39,685 nucleotides of DNA from Rhodospirillales bacterium (GCA_028288725.1 JAQGIC010000068.1:1-39685); one strand, 5' to 3'. Counted from the first letter of the stretch, positions 1 to 8,121 are shown. Translations and numbers: made by a program. Notes: a model not told the origin generated them from the sequence alone.

Positions 1-164
1 ACCGCCCGCTGCCGGCCGACGACCCGCTGCAGCGCTGCCCCGACATCACCGAGGCCCAGCGCGTGCTCGACTGGCAGCCGACCGTGCCGCTCGAAACCGG
101 CCTCGCCAGGACCATCAGCTATTTCGAGCGGCTGCTGGCGCGGAGCAACGAACGCGCGGAGTAG
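1..164 (+). CDS. UDP-glucuronate decarboxylase-like NAD-dependent epimerase, C-terminal fragment
   Basis: Only the last 53 codons lie in the window, read in the frame beginning at base 3 and ending at the TAG at 162-164. The visible tail contains [18 protein letters not shown], then [21 protein letters not shown], which is the typical C-terminal pattern of UXS/UDP-glucuronate decarboxylases and related extended SDR sugar-nucleotide epimerases. These make UDP-xylose or related sugars for surface polysaccharide. The catalytic Rossmann part is outside the window, so the exact substrate cannot be told. It places the neighbouring leftward genes at the edge of a polysaccharide locus. The next gene converges on it 28 bp away. 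Confidence 0.75.
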   Translation, partial: RPLPADDPLQRCPDITEAQRVLDWQPTVPLETGLARTISYFERLLARSNERAE

Positions 165-192
165 CACGGCGAGCCGGCGGCCGACGCCGCCC

Positions 193-1149
193 TCAGTTCG
201 CGCGTAAATCCCACGCTTCGCCATCATTGGCCGCGCGCACCGGCGCAAGCATCCGATGCGCCACGTCATACATCCGGTAGAGGGCCAGCTTTGTCTGGTC
301 CGCCGCCACACCGGTGCCCGGCGGTTTCGGCAGCAGCCCGAGCCTCCGAAGGCGTCGGTTGACCTTGTGCAATCGGGCCGTTCGCTCGATCGAACGCAGA
401 TCGAAATTGAAGCTGACCGCGATGGAAATATCGTCGCCATTCTTCGCCCAATGCGGCGCCATGGCGGGAACATGCGCGCCCAGACCCGCGTCCAATTCAT
501 AGGTCACGGCGTCGCTCAACCGCTCCGGCTTGTAGCGGGCGCCATTGGCGTCGCCGGCAAAATACCGTTCGAGTTCTTCGGCGGTTATCAGGGTCGGGTC
601 GCTGTGATCATAGACGCGAAACTGCTTCTTTCCAGCTACTTGCATCAAGAAATTAACATCGGAATCGATATGATATGCGGTGATCCGATGCGGCGATGCG
701 ATCAGAATCGTCGCACGCGCGCGCGTGGCATCGTCGCGCAGCGCCGTCCCGACGCGCTCCGTGATCACGCTCAACCAATGGCGCACCACCGGACCCAATT
801 CGGGGTCATGAACGACGCTTCGCAGCATGACGAGAGAATCGTTTCGCGCGATATTCTCAAGCGTACTCATCAACGGCTGGCGGCGCCCCGTTCCCGTCTC
901 CCACCTGTCGGACACGCCTACGGCGCCATTGGACCAGTAGACGGCATCGCGCTTCGACAGGCGCTCGGCCAGCCTGGTCAAGCTGCTCAACCCAAAGCGA
1001 GGGTCGTCGCTCAATTCATGTCGAAACCCAAAGGTCCTGCGGTTGAAGCAAGTTTCGAACAAGCGCTCGCCATCCAGCAGCAAAGGATGATGTTGTGTCG
1101 AGGTCCGTTCAACGGGCGATATGAAGGATCGTTCGGGTTGGTTGCCCAT
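193..1149 (-). CDS. JmjC/cupin-like (Fe(II), 2-oxoglutarate type) oxygenase family protein
   Basis: 318 residues. The middle and C-terminal part shows a double-stranded beta-helix core: HID at residues 160-162 (HxD metal motif), then a hydrophobic strand with GKKQFRVYD (172-181), which is the usual lysine region, and HVPAMAPHWAKNGDDISIAVSF (about 226-247) carrying the distal histidine. These are the marks of cupin_8/JmjC hydroxylase-like proteins. The first 140 residues have no motif I recognise. Members often hydroxylate proteins or small molecules, but many act in glycan or siderophore loci with unknown substrate. It lies between a sugar epimerase and the acyl operon and is on the operon's strand, separated by 148 bp, so it may or may not be co-transcribed. 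The substrate is unknown. Confidence 0.7.
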   Translation of the reverse strand: MGNQPERSFISPVERTSTQHHPLLLDGERLFETCFNRRTFGFRHELSDDPRFGLSSLTRLAERLSKRDAVYWSNGAVGVSDRWETGTGRRQPLMSTLENIARNDSLVMLRSVVHDPELGPVVRHWLSVITERVGTALRDDATRARATILIASPHRITAYHIDSDVNFLMQVAGKKQFRVYDHSDPTLITAEELERYFAGDANGARYKPERLSDAVTYELDAGLGAHVPAMAPHWAKNGDDISIAVSFNFDLRSIERTARLHKVNRRLRRLGLLPKPPGTGVAADQTKLALYRMYDVAHRMLAPVRAANDGEAWDLRAN

Positions 1150-1209
1150 GAGACTGCCGGAACATGCCGCCTCCCACCTGGATTGGTATCGAACTGCGAT
1201 ATCTCAGTC

Positions 1210-1252
1210 TATCGGGCGGTCACCGGGCTCTTGCCCTGGTCTTCGCCCGATA
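1210..1252. repeat. Two-tier inverted repeat between acyl operon and JmjC gene
   Basis: Outer arms TATCGGGCG (1210-1218) and CGCCCGATA (1244-1252) are perfect complements. An inner ACC/GGGC against GCCC/GGT stem sits between them. There is no T-run on either side, so it is a poor intrinsic terminator. It may still structure the mRNA between the DUF4910 stop and the JmjC start. Confidence 0.5.
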
Positions 1253-1297
1253 AATAACTCGGTGCGTGAGCAACTTGTTCCCTAAGCCCGGTCCCCT

Positions 1298-2668
1298 TCA
1301 AGTCGACCGATTGCCGCATGGTGCCGCCCCCAAAAACCTCAACAACCCGTTCCGCTCCAGCGTTTCCACCACCGCCCGCATCTCGCCGATCGGCGCGCCG
1401 CATTTGGCCGCGATTTCCAGGCCATCATGCCGCCCGTCGGCATAGTTGAGCGCATAGAGGACGCGGTTCAGGAACGTCCTGCCGTCCGTGACATTATCCG
1501 CCGAGGCACCCTCGTTCGCGCGCGAGTTCGTGTTGGGATAGAGGTCGCGGCTGCCCAGTTGCGGCTCGCCATAGGGGGCGAGATTGACGTAGTGGGCGCT
1601 GATCTCGGCCAGGCTCAGCACCCGCTCCAGCGCAAGGGTCGTGCCCAGGACCGTGTCGATGCCCATGTAGTCCTTGGTGTCGAGCGAGGTGTGATAGGCG
1701 GCATAGGCGCCGGGCGGCGTGCGGGCCAATTGGCCGAACGGGAAATTGAAGCCCGGGGCATTGTACTGGCGCTCGTCGGAGCCGCCGGTCGGATCGAACG
1801 GGCGCAGCGTCACGGGCAGGCCGACGTCGGCGTGGCCTTGATCGGGCAGGGCCGCCAGATGCCCCATCAGCCGGTCGAGCAGGCCGTCGCCGCGCCGGCT
1901 CAGCTTGTAGCTGAGGCTCTCGCCCGTGCCGCCGGTGCAGTTCAGCACCATGCCGGCGGTCATATGGGCGCGGACATGCGCGCCATGGTTCGCGAGGAAA
2001 CACAGGCTGCCGATCGTCTCCGGATGCAGCACGAAGCGATAGGTGAAGCGGCGGCGCGGCCAGGCGGCGAGGCGGCGATAGAGGCCCAGCAGCGTCAGGG
2101 GCCCACTCAGTTCGTTATTCGCCATCGAGGGGTGGCAGACATAGGACGAGAGCAGGATCTCGGCCTCGCTCTCGCCCGGTAGCACGGCCTGGGCGATCTG
2201 CACGCCGGAATCCGTGCGGAATTCGCTGTCGATCCTGGCATGGTAGCGGCCGGGGGGCAGCGCCGTGCGCACCGTATGCGGCAGGCAGAAGCCCCAGGCG
2301 CGCTTGTAATAGCTCGTCACATAGGGCACGGCCTCGGGCAGTTGGGGCAGACTATGCAGATGCGGCTGCAGGTCGGCCAGATCGAACGTCGCATCGACCG
2401 GCTCGGAATAATTCACCACCGCGAGCGTGCTGGCGGCGAGATCCGCCAGCACGGCGCCGTCCGGTCCGGTCAGCACGGCGCTGCGGCAATGCCAGCTCGG
2501 CGGCACGGTCCAATCGAACACTTTGGTGCCGCTGGCGATCGTCTCGATCTCCAGCGGCATATGGCGGCCGAGGATCGCCAGGCTCTCGGTCACGCCCGGT
2601 CCGGTCAGGCTGCGCAGGATCGGGAACAGCGCGTCATAGAGTTCGGACAGAAGGGACGCGTCGGACAT
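1298..2668 (-). CDS. DUF4910/DUF2172 aminopeptidase-like protein with C-terminal winged helix
   Basis: 456 residues from the ATG at 2668. That start overlaps the stop of the upstream gene (TGATG), which is why it is preferred over the longer open frame. The sequence shows a Zn-peptidase (M28-like) fold: SSYVCHPSMANNELSGP at about 174-190 with His179 and Asn-Asn-Glu184-186, HPETIGS at 215-221, FDPTGGSDERQYNAPG at about 291-306, and YHTSLDTKDYMG at 325-336. The last 70 residues (NVTDGRTFLNRVLYALNYADG, then GAPIGEMRAVVETLERNGLLRF) look like the HTH_47 winged helix that normally ends this family. Such proteins occur in O-antigen, capsule and flagellin-glycan loci. The reaction is not established, and amide hydrolysis on a sugar or acyl intermediate is inference. 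It is the last gene of the seven-gene leftward operon. Confidence 0.85.
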   Translation of the reverse strand: MSDASLLSELYDALFPILRSLTGPGVTESLAILGRHMPLEIETIASGTKVFDWTVPPSWHCRSAVLTGPDGAVLADLAASTLAVVNYSEPVDATFDLADLQPHLHSLPQLPEAVPYVTSYYKRAWGFCLPHTVRTALPPGRYHARIDSEFRTDSGVQIAQAVLPGESEAEILLSSYVCHPSMANNELSGPLTLLGLYRRLAAWPRRRFTYRFVLHPETIGSLCFLANHGAHVRAHMTAGMVLNCTGGTGESLSYKLSRRGDGLLDRLMGHLAALPDQGHADVGLPVTLRPFDPTGGSDERQYNAPGFNFPFGQLARTPPGAYAAYHTSLDTKDYMGIDTVLGTTLALERVLSLAEISAHYVNLAPYGEPQLGSRDLYPNTNSRANEGASADNVTDGRTFLNRVLYALNYADGRHDGLEIAAKCGAPIGEMRAVVETLERNGLLRFLGAAPCGNRST

Positions 2669-3510
2669 CACGGCGTTTCCAGCTTGGCGAGGGTGAGGGG
2701 GCGGCCGTACCGCGCGTAAAGCTCGGTCGTGATCGCGCGCGACGCCGGCGTCAGCAGGCACAGTTCGTCCCGGGCCAGCCGTTGCCGCATCAGGTCGTGA
2801 TAGGCCCGGGCGCCCATGGCCATGCCGCGGGTCAGGCCGATCTCGAACTCGGTCAGCAGGCCCGCCGCGCGCAGATCGGCCTCGCCCAGATCGCCATAGG
2901 CGACGGCGCCGGGCACGCGCGGGCGGACCGGAAAGGCGAAATCGATCGGCAGCCGCCGCTCGCCGTCCACGACCTCGCCCGGGAACGGCTTCAGGTAGCG
3001 ATAGCCGATGTCGGCCGCGGTCTCGACGAAATGCACGAAGGTGTTGGCGATCATGCCGGCGCCCAGGAACAGGATCGCGCCGTCGCGGTCGAACAGGGTG
3101 CCGAAGGCGGAGGCGGGCGAGAAGGGATGGGCGACCGGGGCGCGGGGAAACGGGGCCTCGCCGAAGACGCAGAAATTGAAGATCGGAGTCAGCGTTCGCC
3201 GGGGGGCATGGGCCTGCGCGCAATGAACGCCGAGCGAGCCGACCTGGCCCGGCGTGTTCGCCGGGTCGTACAGCCGCGTGCCGGTGAAATCATAGTTGAA
3301 GGTCGGAATGAGGATCGGTCGATCCCCCGCCGCCGCGCGGAAGATCGCCAGCCACCCTTCCGCGATCGCCTGGCGGTTGGTGGCGCCGTCGGGCATGCCC
3401 AGTTGCATCAGGTCGGTGTGGATCAGCAGCGGCGCCTTGGCCGGCACGGATTTGAGCGCCGCCTCGAGCGCCGCGATGGGCGGGCCGGCGGGGGTGGCGA
3501 AACGGTTCAT
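2668..3510 (-). CDS. AAC(3)-family N-acetyltransferase (probable sugar N-acyltransferase)
   Basis: 280 residues, close to the family's usual 260-290. LLIHTDLMQLG near the N-terminus, LIPTFNYDFTGT (about 92-103), GSLGVHCAQ, FCVFG, AHPFSPASAFGTLFDRDGAILFLGAG (about 127-152) and YLKPFPG are the conserved blocks of aminoglycoside 3-N-acetyltransferase-like proteins. True resistance enzymes use acetyl-CoA on 2-deoxystreptamine. Members inside polysaccharide clusters are thought to acylate amino sugars, and that is the reading favoured by the neighbours here (acyl ligase, ACP, LuxC, LuxE). The start at 3510 overlaps the luxC stop (TGATG) and its own stop overlaps the DUF4910 start, implying translational coupling. 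There is no reason from context to call it a resistance gene. Confidence 0.85.
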   Translation of the reverse strand: MNRFATPAGPPIAALEAALKSVPAKAPLLIHTDLMQLGMPDGATNRQAIAEGWLAIFRAAAGDRPILIPTFNYDFTGTRLYDPANTPGQVGSLGVHCAQAHAPRRTLTPIFNFCVFGEAPFPRAPVAHPFSPASAFGTLFDRDGAILFLGAGMIANTFVHFVETAADIGYRYLKPFPGEVVDGERRLPIDFAFPVRPRVPGAVAYGDLGEADLRAAGLLTEFEIGLTRGMAMGARAYHDLMRQRLARDELCLLTPASRAITTELYARYGRPLTLAKLETP

Positions 3511-4730
3511 CAGCCGATCGCCACGCGCCGGGTGAACTCGTCGATCAGGTCATAGCCGTCCCAGACCAGATCGAACGCCAGCGCCTGCCCGAGCGGCACC
3601 ATACGATCGATGCCCTTGCCGGCGAGCGTCCGGGCGAGCGCTTCCAGCGTCGCGCGATCGATGCCGAAATGGGTCAGGGTCTGGACCGAGCGGTCGATCA
3701 TCGGCGCGATCTCGGCCACGGCGTCGACCCGGCAGCGATAGAGCAGGCCGGCCCCGGGATGGCTGTCGTCCGGCGGCACGGCCGGGCCGTCGCCCAGATC
3801 GACCAGCACCCAATCGGTCCGCGACCGCTCGATCGCGCGCACCGATCCCCGGATGGCGGCACGGCAGGCGGCGGCATATTTTTCGAGCGCGGTCGCGGTG
3901 GCGATCCGATAGTCGCGGCGCCGGATCTCGGCCGCCATCGCGGCGGTCAGCAGCATTTCCGCCGGGTCGGCCGCGTCGGCCGGCCCGAGCCAGATCAGGC
4001 GGCGGGGGGAGGAGCAGGCCATCTGGTCGAAGGTCAGTACATCATTGAACAGGCGCCCGGCCACATCCGCCAGCGCCTTGTCGTCGAGGTCGAGCACGGC
4101 CGCGGCCGACAGAATCGAGAGCGACAGTCGGTCGGCGAACACGGTCTCCTTGGCGTGGGGCGCCAGCGGAATGGCGCGGATCGCGGCCACGGTCGCATCG
4201 CCGCCCCAGATCACGCGCAGGTCACACCGCGCCGAGATCGCGGCGGTGATCGCATCGTCCCGGTCATAGTCGATGAAGGCGGTACCTTGAGCGATGACCG
4301 AGCCCGCCAGCGCCTGGCCGATCACCGCCAGCAGCCGGTCGGCCAACTCGCCGCGCCGGCGCGACAGGCGGACGATCTGGCGGTTGCCGGCCAGCAGGCC
4401 GGCGGCCCAGCTATAGGCGAACATCATGTCGACGTTGGATGGCGGGATTTGGAACGCCACGCCGGCCGGCACGCGCAGACCGCCGTGGGCGAGCGGCGGA
4501 TAGCGTTCGCCCAGGCGGGCGAGGTTGGCCGGCCGTAGCCAGTAACCGAGCGCCACCGCGTCGGGTGCACGGGCAAGATCCTTCGCCCCCAGAATCCGGC
4601 GCGACAGATCGGCCAGCAAATGCAGGGCGTCCGGGGCGAACGGCAGCAGCGACGGGGCCGCGTCCAGGCGGTTCAGGATGTCCCGGACCGGGCGTTCGGC
4701 GGCATCGGGTAGCAACTCGGTGACCCTCAT
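3510..4730 (-). CDS. LuxC-family acyl-CoA/acyl-protein reductase
   Basis: 406 residues, shorter than Vibrio LuxC (about 480) but typical of non-luminous family members. The aldehyde-dehydrogenase-like fold shows FQIPPSNVDMMFAYSWAAGLLAGN (about 93-116), IRAIPLAPHAKE (185-195), and the catalytic cysteine in FDQMACSSPRRL (Cys239). LuxC reduces a fatty acyl group, carried on LuxE or CoA, to the aldehyde with NADPH. The start at 4730 overlaps the LuxE stop (ATGA). No luxA, luxB or luxD is present, so aldehyde for light emission is not the purpose. Within a glycan locus it more likely makes an aldehyde or alcohol intermediate, or handles an acyl thioester. That role is inference. Confidence 0.88.
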   Translation of the reverse strand: MRVTELLPDAAERPVRDILNRLDAAPSLLPFAPDALHLLADLSRRILGAKDLARAPDAVALGYWLRPANLARLGERYPPLAHGGLRVPAGVAFQIPPSNVDMMFAYSWAAGLLAGNRQIVRLSRRRGELADRLLAVIGQALAGSVIAQGTAFIDYDRDDAITAAISARCDLRVIWGGDATVAAIRAIPLAPHAKETVFADRLSLSILSAAAVLDLDDKALADVAGRLFNDVLTFDQMACSSPRRLIWLGPADAADPAEMLLTAAMAAEIRRRDYRIATATALEKYAAACRAAIRGSVRAIERSRTDWVLVDLGDGPAVPPDDSHPGAGLLYRCRVDAVAEIAPMIDRSVQTLTHFGIDRATLEALARTLAGKGIDRMVPLGQALAFDLVWDGYDLIDEFTRRVAIG

Positions 4731-5794
4731 GCCGATAGCCTCGCCGCGGCGACGTCGCTGCAGCCGCGCAGCTCCGTCTTCGGCACCCGGCCCAGGATGC
4801 GCAGCCCCTTGCCGCAGCGGGCGGGGGCGGCACCGTCGATATGCTCGATCACGCCCAGATCCTCGGTCAGCAGCGAATGGCCGGGATAGCTCAGAGGCAG
4901 CAGGCTGAGGACCTGGACCACGCCCGCCTGGCCCGGCGGCAGCGGTTCGAGCGTCAGCGGATCGCGGATGATCACGTCGGCGAACCAGGGCGGATAGAGC
5001 AGCCCGTCCTCGCCCTCGACGAACACGCTGCCGACCTGTTCCGCCATGCCGTAAAAATTGCGCACGGCGCCGATGCCGGTCATCCGGGCCAGGCCCGCCT
5101 TGAACACGGTGTTATCGACCGCTTCGTCCGCCAAGCGCTTCCAGCCGCCGGAATGGACCAGGATGGCCTCGTCGAAGCGCAGGCCGGCCTTGGCCATCTC
5201 CGGCGCGAAATGCTTCCAGACCAGCCAGGTGAAGCCGAACAGCAGCACGCGGCCGCCGGCGAACCGGTCGAGGAAGGCGGTCAGGCCGCCGACGTCCAGC
5301 CGCAGGTCGTCGTCCAGCGCGTAGAAATGCTGCCGGCCGAAGGTCATCATGCCCAGGATGCCGGCGGCGCGCGCGTTGAAGCGGGCGCGGTCCTTCAGGG
5401 TCGCGGCGCAATCGACGATCACCATCGGCAGGCGCCGGGGGCCGAGCAGATCGGCCATGATGGCGCCCAGCGCGCGGGATTGCAGCGCCGCGGTCTCGCG
5501 GTCGAGCGTGATGCGGCTCACCGCCTGGCCGGTGGTGCCGCTGCTGGTGACGGTCTTGAAGATCTCCGCGCTCGGCACGCTCGTGAGCCAGTCGGTCTTG
5601 AACAGCGACACGGGCAGGAACGGGATGTCCGCGACCGCGGTCGGCGTTGTGCCGCCCAGCGCCCGGACCAGCCGCGCATAGGCCGGGCAGCGGTCCTGAT
5701 GATGCGCGGTCAAGGCCGTCAGATGCTCCAGCAGCAGCGCGTCCTTCGCCGGATGGCGCAGACCGTAGGGCGGATGGGCTTGCGGGTCGATCAT
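4727..5794 (-). CDS. LuxE/PaaK-family acyl-protein synthetase
   Basis: 355 residues from the ATG at 5794, which overlaps the AMP-ligase stop (ATGA); the frame is open further upstream but that part shadows the ligase gene. PF04443-type features are visible: FLPVSLFKTDWLTS (about 57-70), the adenylate-binding loop VTSSGTTGQAVSRI (about 80-93), NFYGMAEQVGSVFVEG (about 242-257), LLTEDLGVI, and the C-terminal KTELRGCSD, whose cysteine matches the region of the acyl-accepting Cys in LuxE. LuxE activates a fatty acid with ATP and passes the acyl group to its own cysteine and then to LuxC. It sits directly before luxC, as in lux operons, but without luciferase. Confidence 0.9.
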   Translation of the reverse strand: MIDPQAHPPYGLRHPAKDALLLEHLTALTAHHQDRCPAYARLVRALGGTTPTAVADIPFLPVSLFKTDWLTSVPSAEIFKTVTSSGTTGQAVSRITLDRETAALQSRALGAIMADLLGPRRLPMVIVDCAATLKDRARFNARAAGILGMMTFGRQHFYALDDDLRLDVGGLTAFLDRFAGGRVLLFGFTWLVWKHFAPEMAKAGLRFDEAILVHSGGWKRLADEAVDNTVFKAGLARMTGIGAVRNFYGMAEQVGSVFVEGEDGLLYPPWFADVIIRDPLTLEPLPPGQAGVVQVLSLLPLSYPGHSLLTEDLGVIEHIDGAAPARCGKGLRILGRVPKTELRGCSDVAAARLSA

Positions 5795-7146
5795 GCGACC
5801 AGCCTGCCGACCGCGTCGCGATCGATCTTGCCGTTTTCGGACAGCGGTAGACGGGCCACGCATTGGATGCGGACCGAGGCCGGCGGCAGGGCCAGCGCGG
5901 TCGCGAGATCGCGACGGATCTCGGCCGAGCGCCGGTCGTCCGCCTCGATCAGCAGGGTCAGGCGCTCGTCGGCCGCGATCACGGCGGCCGGGGCGAAGCG
6001 GGCAGTCACCAGCGCCTCGACCTCGTCCAGATTGAAGCGCAGGCCGTTGACCTTGGCGATGCGCTTGGCGCGGCCGGTAATCCACAGCACGCCATCGTCA
6101 TCGAGATGTCCGAGGTCGCCGGTGGCGAGCCGGCCGCTGAGCCGGTCGCCCAGCGTCAGATCCTGGGCACTCTCGGCATAGCCCAGCATGACGTTGGGGC
6201 CGTGATAGATGATTTCGCCATCCTCGATCTCGAACCGGCCGCCGGGGATCGCGCGGCCGACCGCGCCCAATTTTTCCGGCGCCCGCAGCACCGCCATGCG
6301 CGGGGCGGCCTCGGTCGCGCCATACATCACGAAGAACCGGCCGCCCCTGGCGGTCATGATGTCGCTGAAATGCCGGATCAGCGGTGCCGCCAGCTTGCCG
6401 CCGGCCTGGGTCAGGGTGACGAGGCTCGGCGGCGCCAGGTTCTCGAAGCCCAGGCGCCGCAGCATCTCGTAGACCATCGGCACGCCCGGCATCGACGTGA
6501 CCTGGTGCGCCGCGAGGCGCTGCCAGAAGCCGGCGCCGGTCAGGCCCTCGCGGGTCAGCAGCACCGAGGCGCCGGCGGCGAGATGGCTGTTCAGGACCGA
6601 GAGGCCATAGGAATAGGAAAACGGCAGGTTCAAGACGCTGCGCTGGTTCGGCGCGATGCCCAGGCTCCGGACGATCGCGGCGGCATTGCTGTCGATGGCA
6701 TGGCGCGAGAGCCGCACCAGCTTCGGGCTGCCGGTGCTGCCCGAGGTCGAGAGCAGCAGGGCCAGGTCCGGATGCGGGACAGGGGCGTCGTCGCCCAGGC
6801 GGCGATACCAGCCGGCTTGGCCGGCGACTTCGGCATAGCCCGCCTCGGGCGCATGCCCCACGACCAGATGCGGGCGATAAAGCCGGATCAGCGCATCGGC
6901 GCGGCCGGGCGGCAGGCCGGCGCCGAACAGGCCGGTCGGGGCGCCGGCCTCCAGGCAGGCCAGATAGGCGACGCAGCCGGCAATGGTCAGTCCGGTGAAC
7001 AGAAACACGAGCGGCCGGTCGCCGAGCCGATCGGCCGCCGCGCCGACCGCCTGGGTCAGCCCGCGATAGTCGAGCCAACGATCGGTGCCGTCTTCCAGCA
7101 GGGCCGGTGCCGCCCCCCGCTCCGCGAATTGCGCGCAATTCATCAT
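5791..7146 (-). CDS. AMP-dependent acyl-CoA synthetase/acyl-ACP ligase (ANL superfamily)
   Basis: 451 residues, compact for the family. The P-loop LLSTSGSTGSPKLVRLS is at 131-147. Other core motifs follow in order: FFVMYGATEAAPRM, RLATGDLGHLDDDG, WITGRAKRIAKVNGLRFNLDEVE, and LSENGKIDRDAV with the catalytic lysine near the C-terminus. It activates a carboxylic acid as the acyl adenylate. The acceptor is probably the phosphopantetheine of the ACP encoded two genes upstream. The start is ATG ATG at 7146/7143, overlapping the stop of the reductase gene. Its stop overlaps the LuxE start. The acid substrate cannot be told from sequence. Two separate adenylating enzymes (this and LuxE) in one operon is notable. 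Confidence 0.88.
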   Translation of the reverse strand: MMNCAQFAERGAAPALLEDGTDRWLDYRGLTQAVGAAADRLGDRPLVFLFTGLTIAGCVAYLACLEAGAPTGLFGAGLPPGRADALIRLYRPHLVVGHAPEAGYAEVAGQAGWYRRLGDDAPVPHPDLALLLSTSGSTGSPKLVRLSRHAIDSNAAAIVRSLGIAPNQRSVLNLPFSYSYGLSVLNSHLAAGASVLLTREGLTGAGFWQRLAAHQVTSMPGVPMVYEMLRRLGFENLAPPSLVTLTQAGGKLAAPLIRHFSDIMTARGGRFFVMYGATEAAPRMAVLRAPEKLGAVGRAIPGGRFEIEDGEIIYHGPNVMLGYAESAQDLTLGDRLSGRLATGDLGHLDDDGVLWITGRAKRIAKVNGLRFNLDEVEALVTARFAPAAVIAADERLTLLIEADDRRSAEIRRDLATALALPPASVRIQCVARLPLSENGKIDRDAVGRLVA

Positions 7147-7898
7147 GGCATGCCGCCATCGACCCCGATGACCTGGCCGGTGATGTAGCGGGCCCGGTCG
7201 GAGGCGAGAAACAGCACCAGGTCGGCGACTTCCTCGGGCGTGCCGACGCGGGCGAGCGGGATGGCCGCGACCCGTTCGGCCCGCTGCTCCGGCTTCAATC
7301 CCGCCAGCATGTCGGTCTCGATCAGGCCCGGCGCCACGGCATTGACCCGGATGCCGTGCGGCCCCAATTCGCGTGCGGCCGACCGGGTCAGGCTGGCGAT
7401 CGCAGCCTTGGTCGCGGCATAGGCCGAGGCACCGACCGCACCGCGCTCGCCCATGATCGACGACAGATTGACGATCACGCCGCGACCCCTGCGGCGCATC
7501 AGACGCGACGCGGCCTGCAGATGGAACAAGGTACCCAGCGCATTCACGGAAAAGGCGCGCCGCGCCTGATCCGGCGCGATCATGCCGAGCGGGCCGTCGC
7601 ACAGGACGCCGGCATTGTTGATCAGCGCGTCGAGCCGCTTGAAGCGCTGGAAGATCGCGCGGTAGCACCCGTCGACCGCCTTGTCGTCGCCCGCGTCGCC
7701 GGCGACGGCGAGCGTCGGCACGCCATGTTTGTCGGCGATTTCGGCAGCGGCCTGGGTGGCGCCCGCCTCCGTCGTGCAATTGACCGCGACGGCCCAGCCG
7801 GATGCCGCGAAGGCCTCGGCGCAGGCCCGCCCGATACCCCGGCTGGCGCCGGTGACCAGGACGACCGGACGGTCGTCGGGTTCAGACGCCGGCGCCAT
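7143..7898 (-). CDS. FabG-like short-chain dehydrogenase (3-oxoacyl-ACP reductase type)
   Basis: 251 residues, classical SDR length. The NAD(P)-binding GASRGIG is at 17-23, INNAG at 93-97, and the catalytic set is Ser146/147 with Tyr160 and Lys164 (YAATK). The C-terminus RYITGQVIGVDGGMP is the standard FabG ending. It probably reduces a 3-oxoacyl group on the ACP encoded just upstream, giving a 3-hydroxyacyl group for transfer. Its start overlaps the ACP gene by 17 bp and its stop overlaps the AMP-ligase start. Other SDR sugar-modifying roles cannot be excluded, but the FabG-like ends and the ACP neighbour favour acyl chemistry. Confidence 0.87.
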   Translation of the reverse strand: MAPASEPDDRPVVLVTGASRGIGRACAEAFAASGWAVAVNCTTEAGATQAAAEIADKHGVPTLAVAGDAGDDKAVDGCYRAIFQRFKRLDALINNAGVLCDGPLGMIAPDQARRAFSVNALGTLFHLQAASRLMRRRGRGVIVNLSSIMGERGAVGASAYAATKAAIASLTRSAARELGPHGIRVNAVAPGLIETDMLAGLKPEQRAERVAAIPLARVGTPEEVADLVLFLASDRARYITGQVIGVDGGMP

Positions 7899-8121
7899 GG
7901 CGCTGCAAGATCTCCACGGCCTTGTCGAAGCTGCTCATATCGAGAACTTCCTGGGTTTCCAGCATCACGTCGAACGACATTTCGATTGCCGCGATCAATT
8001 GCATATGGCCGACCGAATCCCATTCCGGAATGCCCTGGAACTGCAGGCTCCGGGGATCGGTGCCGGGCTCCAGCGCGAAGGTCTCGACAAAACACGTTTC
8101 CAGCTCGGCTACGCCCGCCAT
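7882..8121 (-). CDS. Acyl carrier protein
   Basis: 79 residues, acidic, with the phosphopantetheine attachment motif WDSVGHMQLI (Ser36) in the expected position, followed by the amphipathic helix IAAIEMSFDVML and a C-terminal helix SFDKAVEILQRH. This is a dedicated ACP, distinct from the housekeeping AcpP pattern DSLDTVEL. First gene of the leftward acyl operon. It presumably carries the group loaded by the AMP ligase, reduced by the SDR and passed on by LuxE/LuxC or the AAC(3)-like transferase. The 142 bp before the divergent transporter gene must hold the operon promoter; I could not assign its boxes with confidence. Confidence 0.9.
   Translation of the reverse strand: MAGVAELETCFVETFALEPGTDPRSLQFQGIPEWDSVGHMQLIAAIEMSFDVMLETQEVLDMSSFDKAVEILQRHGAGV

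Noticed and set aside
256-1257. 333-codon open frame on the + strand
   Set aside because: It is antisense to the JmjC-like gene, has no recognisable domain, and its Arg/His/Gln-rich content is typical of the complement of GC-rich coding DNA.
2668-3510. Aminoglycoside resistance gene
   Set aside because: Family membership alone is not evidence of resistance; position within a glycan/acyl operon argues for sugar acylation.
3510-5794. Bioluminescence operon
   Set aside because: Only luxC- and luxE-like genes are present. luxA, luxB and luxD are absent and the operon partners fit acyl/glycan chemistry.
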